From an uncultured Roseburia sp. (GTDB lineage Bacteria > Bacillota > Clostridia > Lachnospirales > Lachnospiraceae), in NCBI GenBank assembly GCA_947384095.1, contig CANDFU010000096.1, positions 1 through 6,643 of the forward strand: a stretch of DNA of 6,643 nt, read 5' to 3'. This document shows, in pieces, positions 6,621 to 6,643 of this stretch. Under the pieces are notes generated by a model that worked only from the letters and a program-made list of their open reading frames with translations, was not told where the DNA came from and searched no databases. Each line of letters starts with the position of its first letter. The first letter of the stretch is position 1. A program made the position numbers and the translations under genes.

Positions 6621-6643
6621 TTATTCCTCCTGATTTTTTGTAT
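6621..6643 (-). CDS. Possible 3' end of the preceding operon gene
   Basis: One minus-strand frame from the right edge reads TKNQEE and then TAA at 6623-6621, 5 nt before the DUF4956 start and overlapping its ribosome binding site. This would suit the end of an upstream operon gene, expected by context to be a VTC-domain polyphosphate polymerase. A second frame runs to a TGA at 6604-6602 and overlaps the DUF4956 start, so the frame is not decided by these few bases. Confidence 0.25.

Overview
The window reads as chromosomal DNA from a gut or rumen Clostridia bacterium, most likely Lachnospiraceae. The evidence is strong AAGGAGG-type ribosome binding sites, roughly balanced base composition, a FlxA-like coiled-coil protein of the type common in that family, and a DUF4956 / CotH-kinase gene pair typical of it. 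The assignment comes from family knowledge and the sequence alone; no search was run.

Layout: bases 1-46 are not biological. They match the end of an Illumina P7 primer, an 8-base index and the TruSeq read-2 adapter, so the contig ends in library adapter. Bases 47-266 (minus) hold the first 73 codons of a GNAT acetyltransferase, cut off by the adapter. A divergent gap follows (267-614) with a perfect 18-bp inverted repeat and candidate promoters for both flanking genes. Next is a complete MATE-family efflux transporter (615-2036, plus), then, convergent to it, a family 4 iron-sulfur uracil-DNA glycosylase (2150-2737, minus) with a good promoter. A second divergent gap (2738-3074) leads through a long leader to a FlxA-like protein (3075-4043, plus), which ends at a hairpin terminator. 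The right third is a minus-strand operon: DUF4956 membrane protein (5944-6615), then a membrane-anchored CotH-type kinase-like protein (4225-5931). The two are 12 nt apart, and a small hairpin terminator follows. The operon enters from beyond the right edge; the usual gene there is a VTC-domain polyphosphate polymerase, and the last bases may hold its 3' end.

How the genes relate: the left genes look like independent housekeeping or stress functions (acetylation, drug or metabolite export, uracil repair). The DUF4956-CotH pair is the part most likely to be a poorly understood system: a polytopic membrane protein with a cytoplasmic domain coupled to a probably surface-exposed atypical kinase. 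The FlxA-like protein is of unknown function, carries a degenerate internal duplication, and may be expressed with motility genes.
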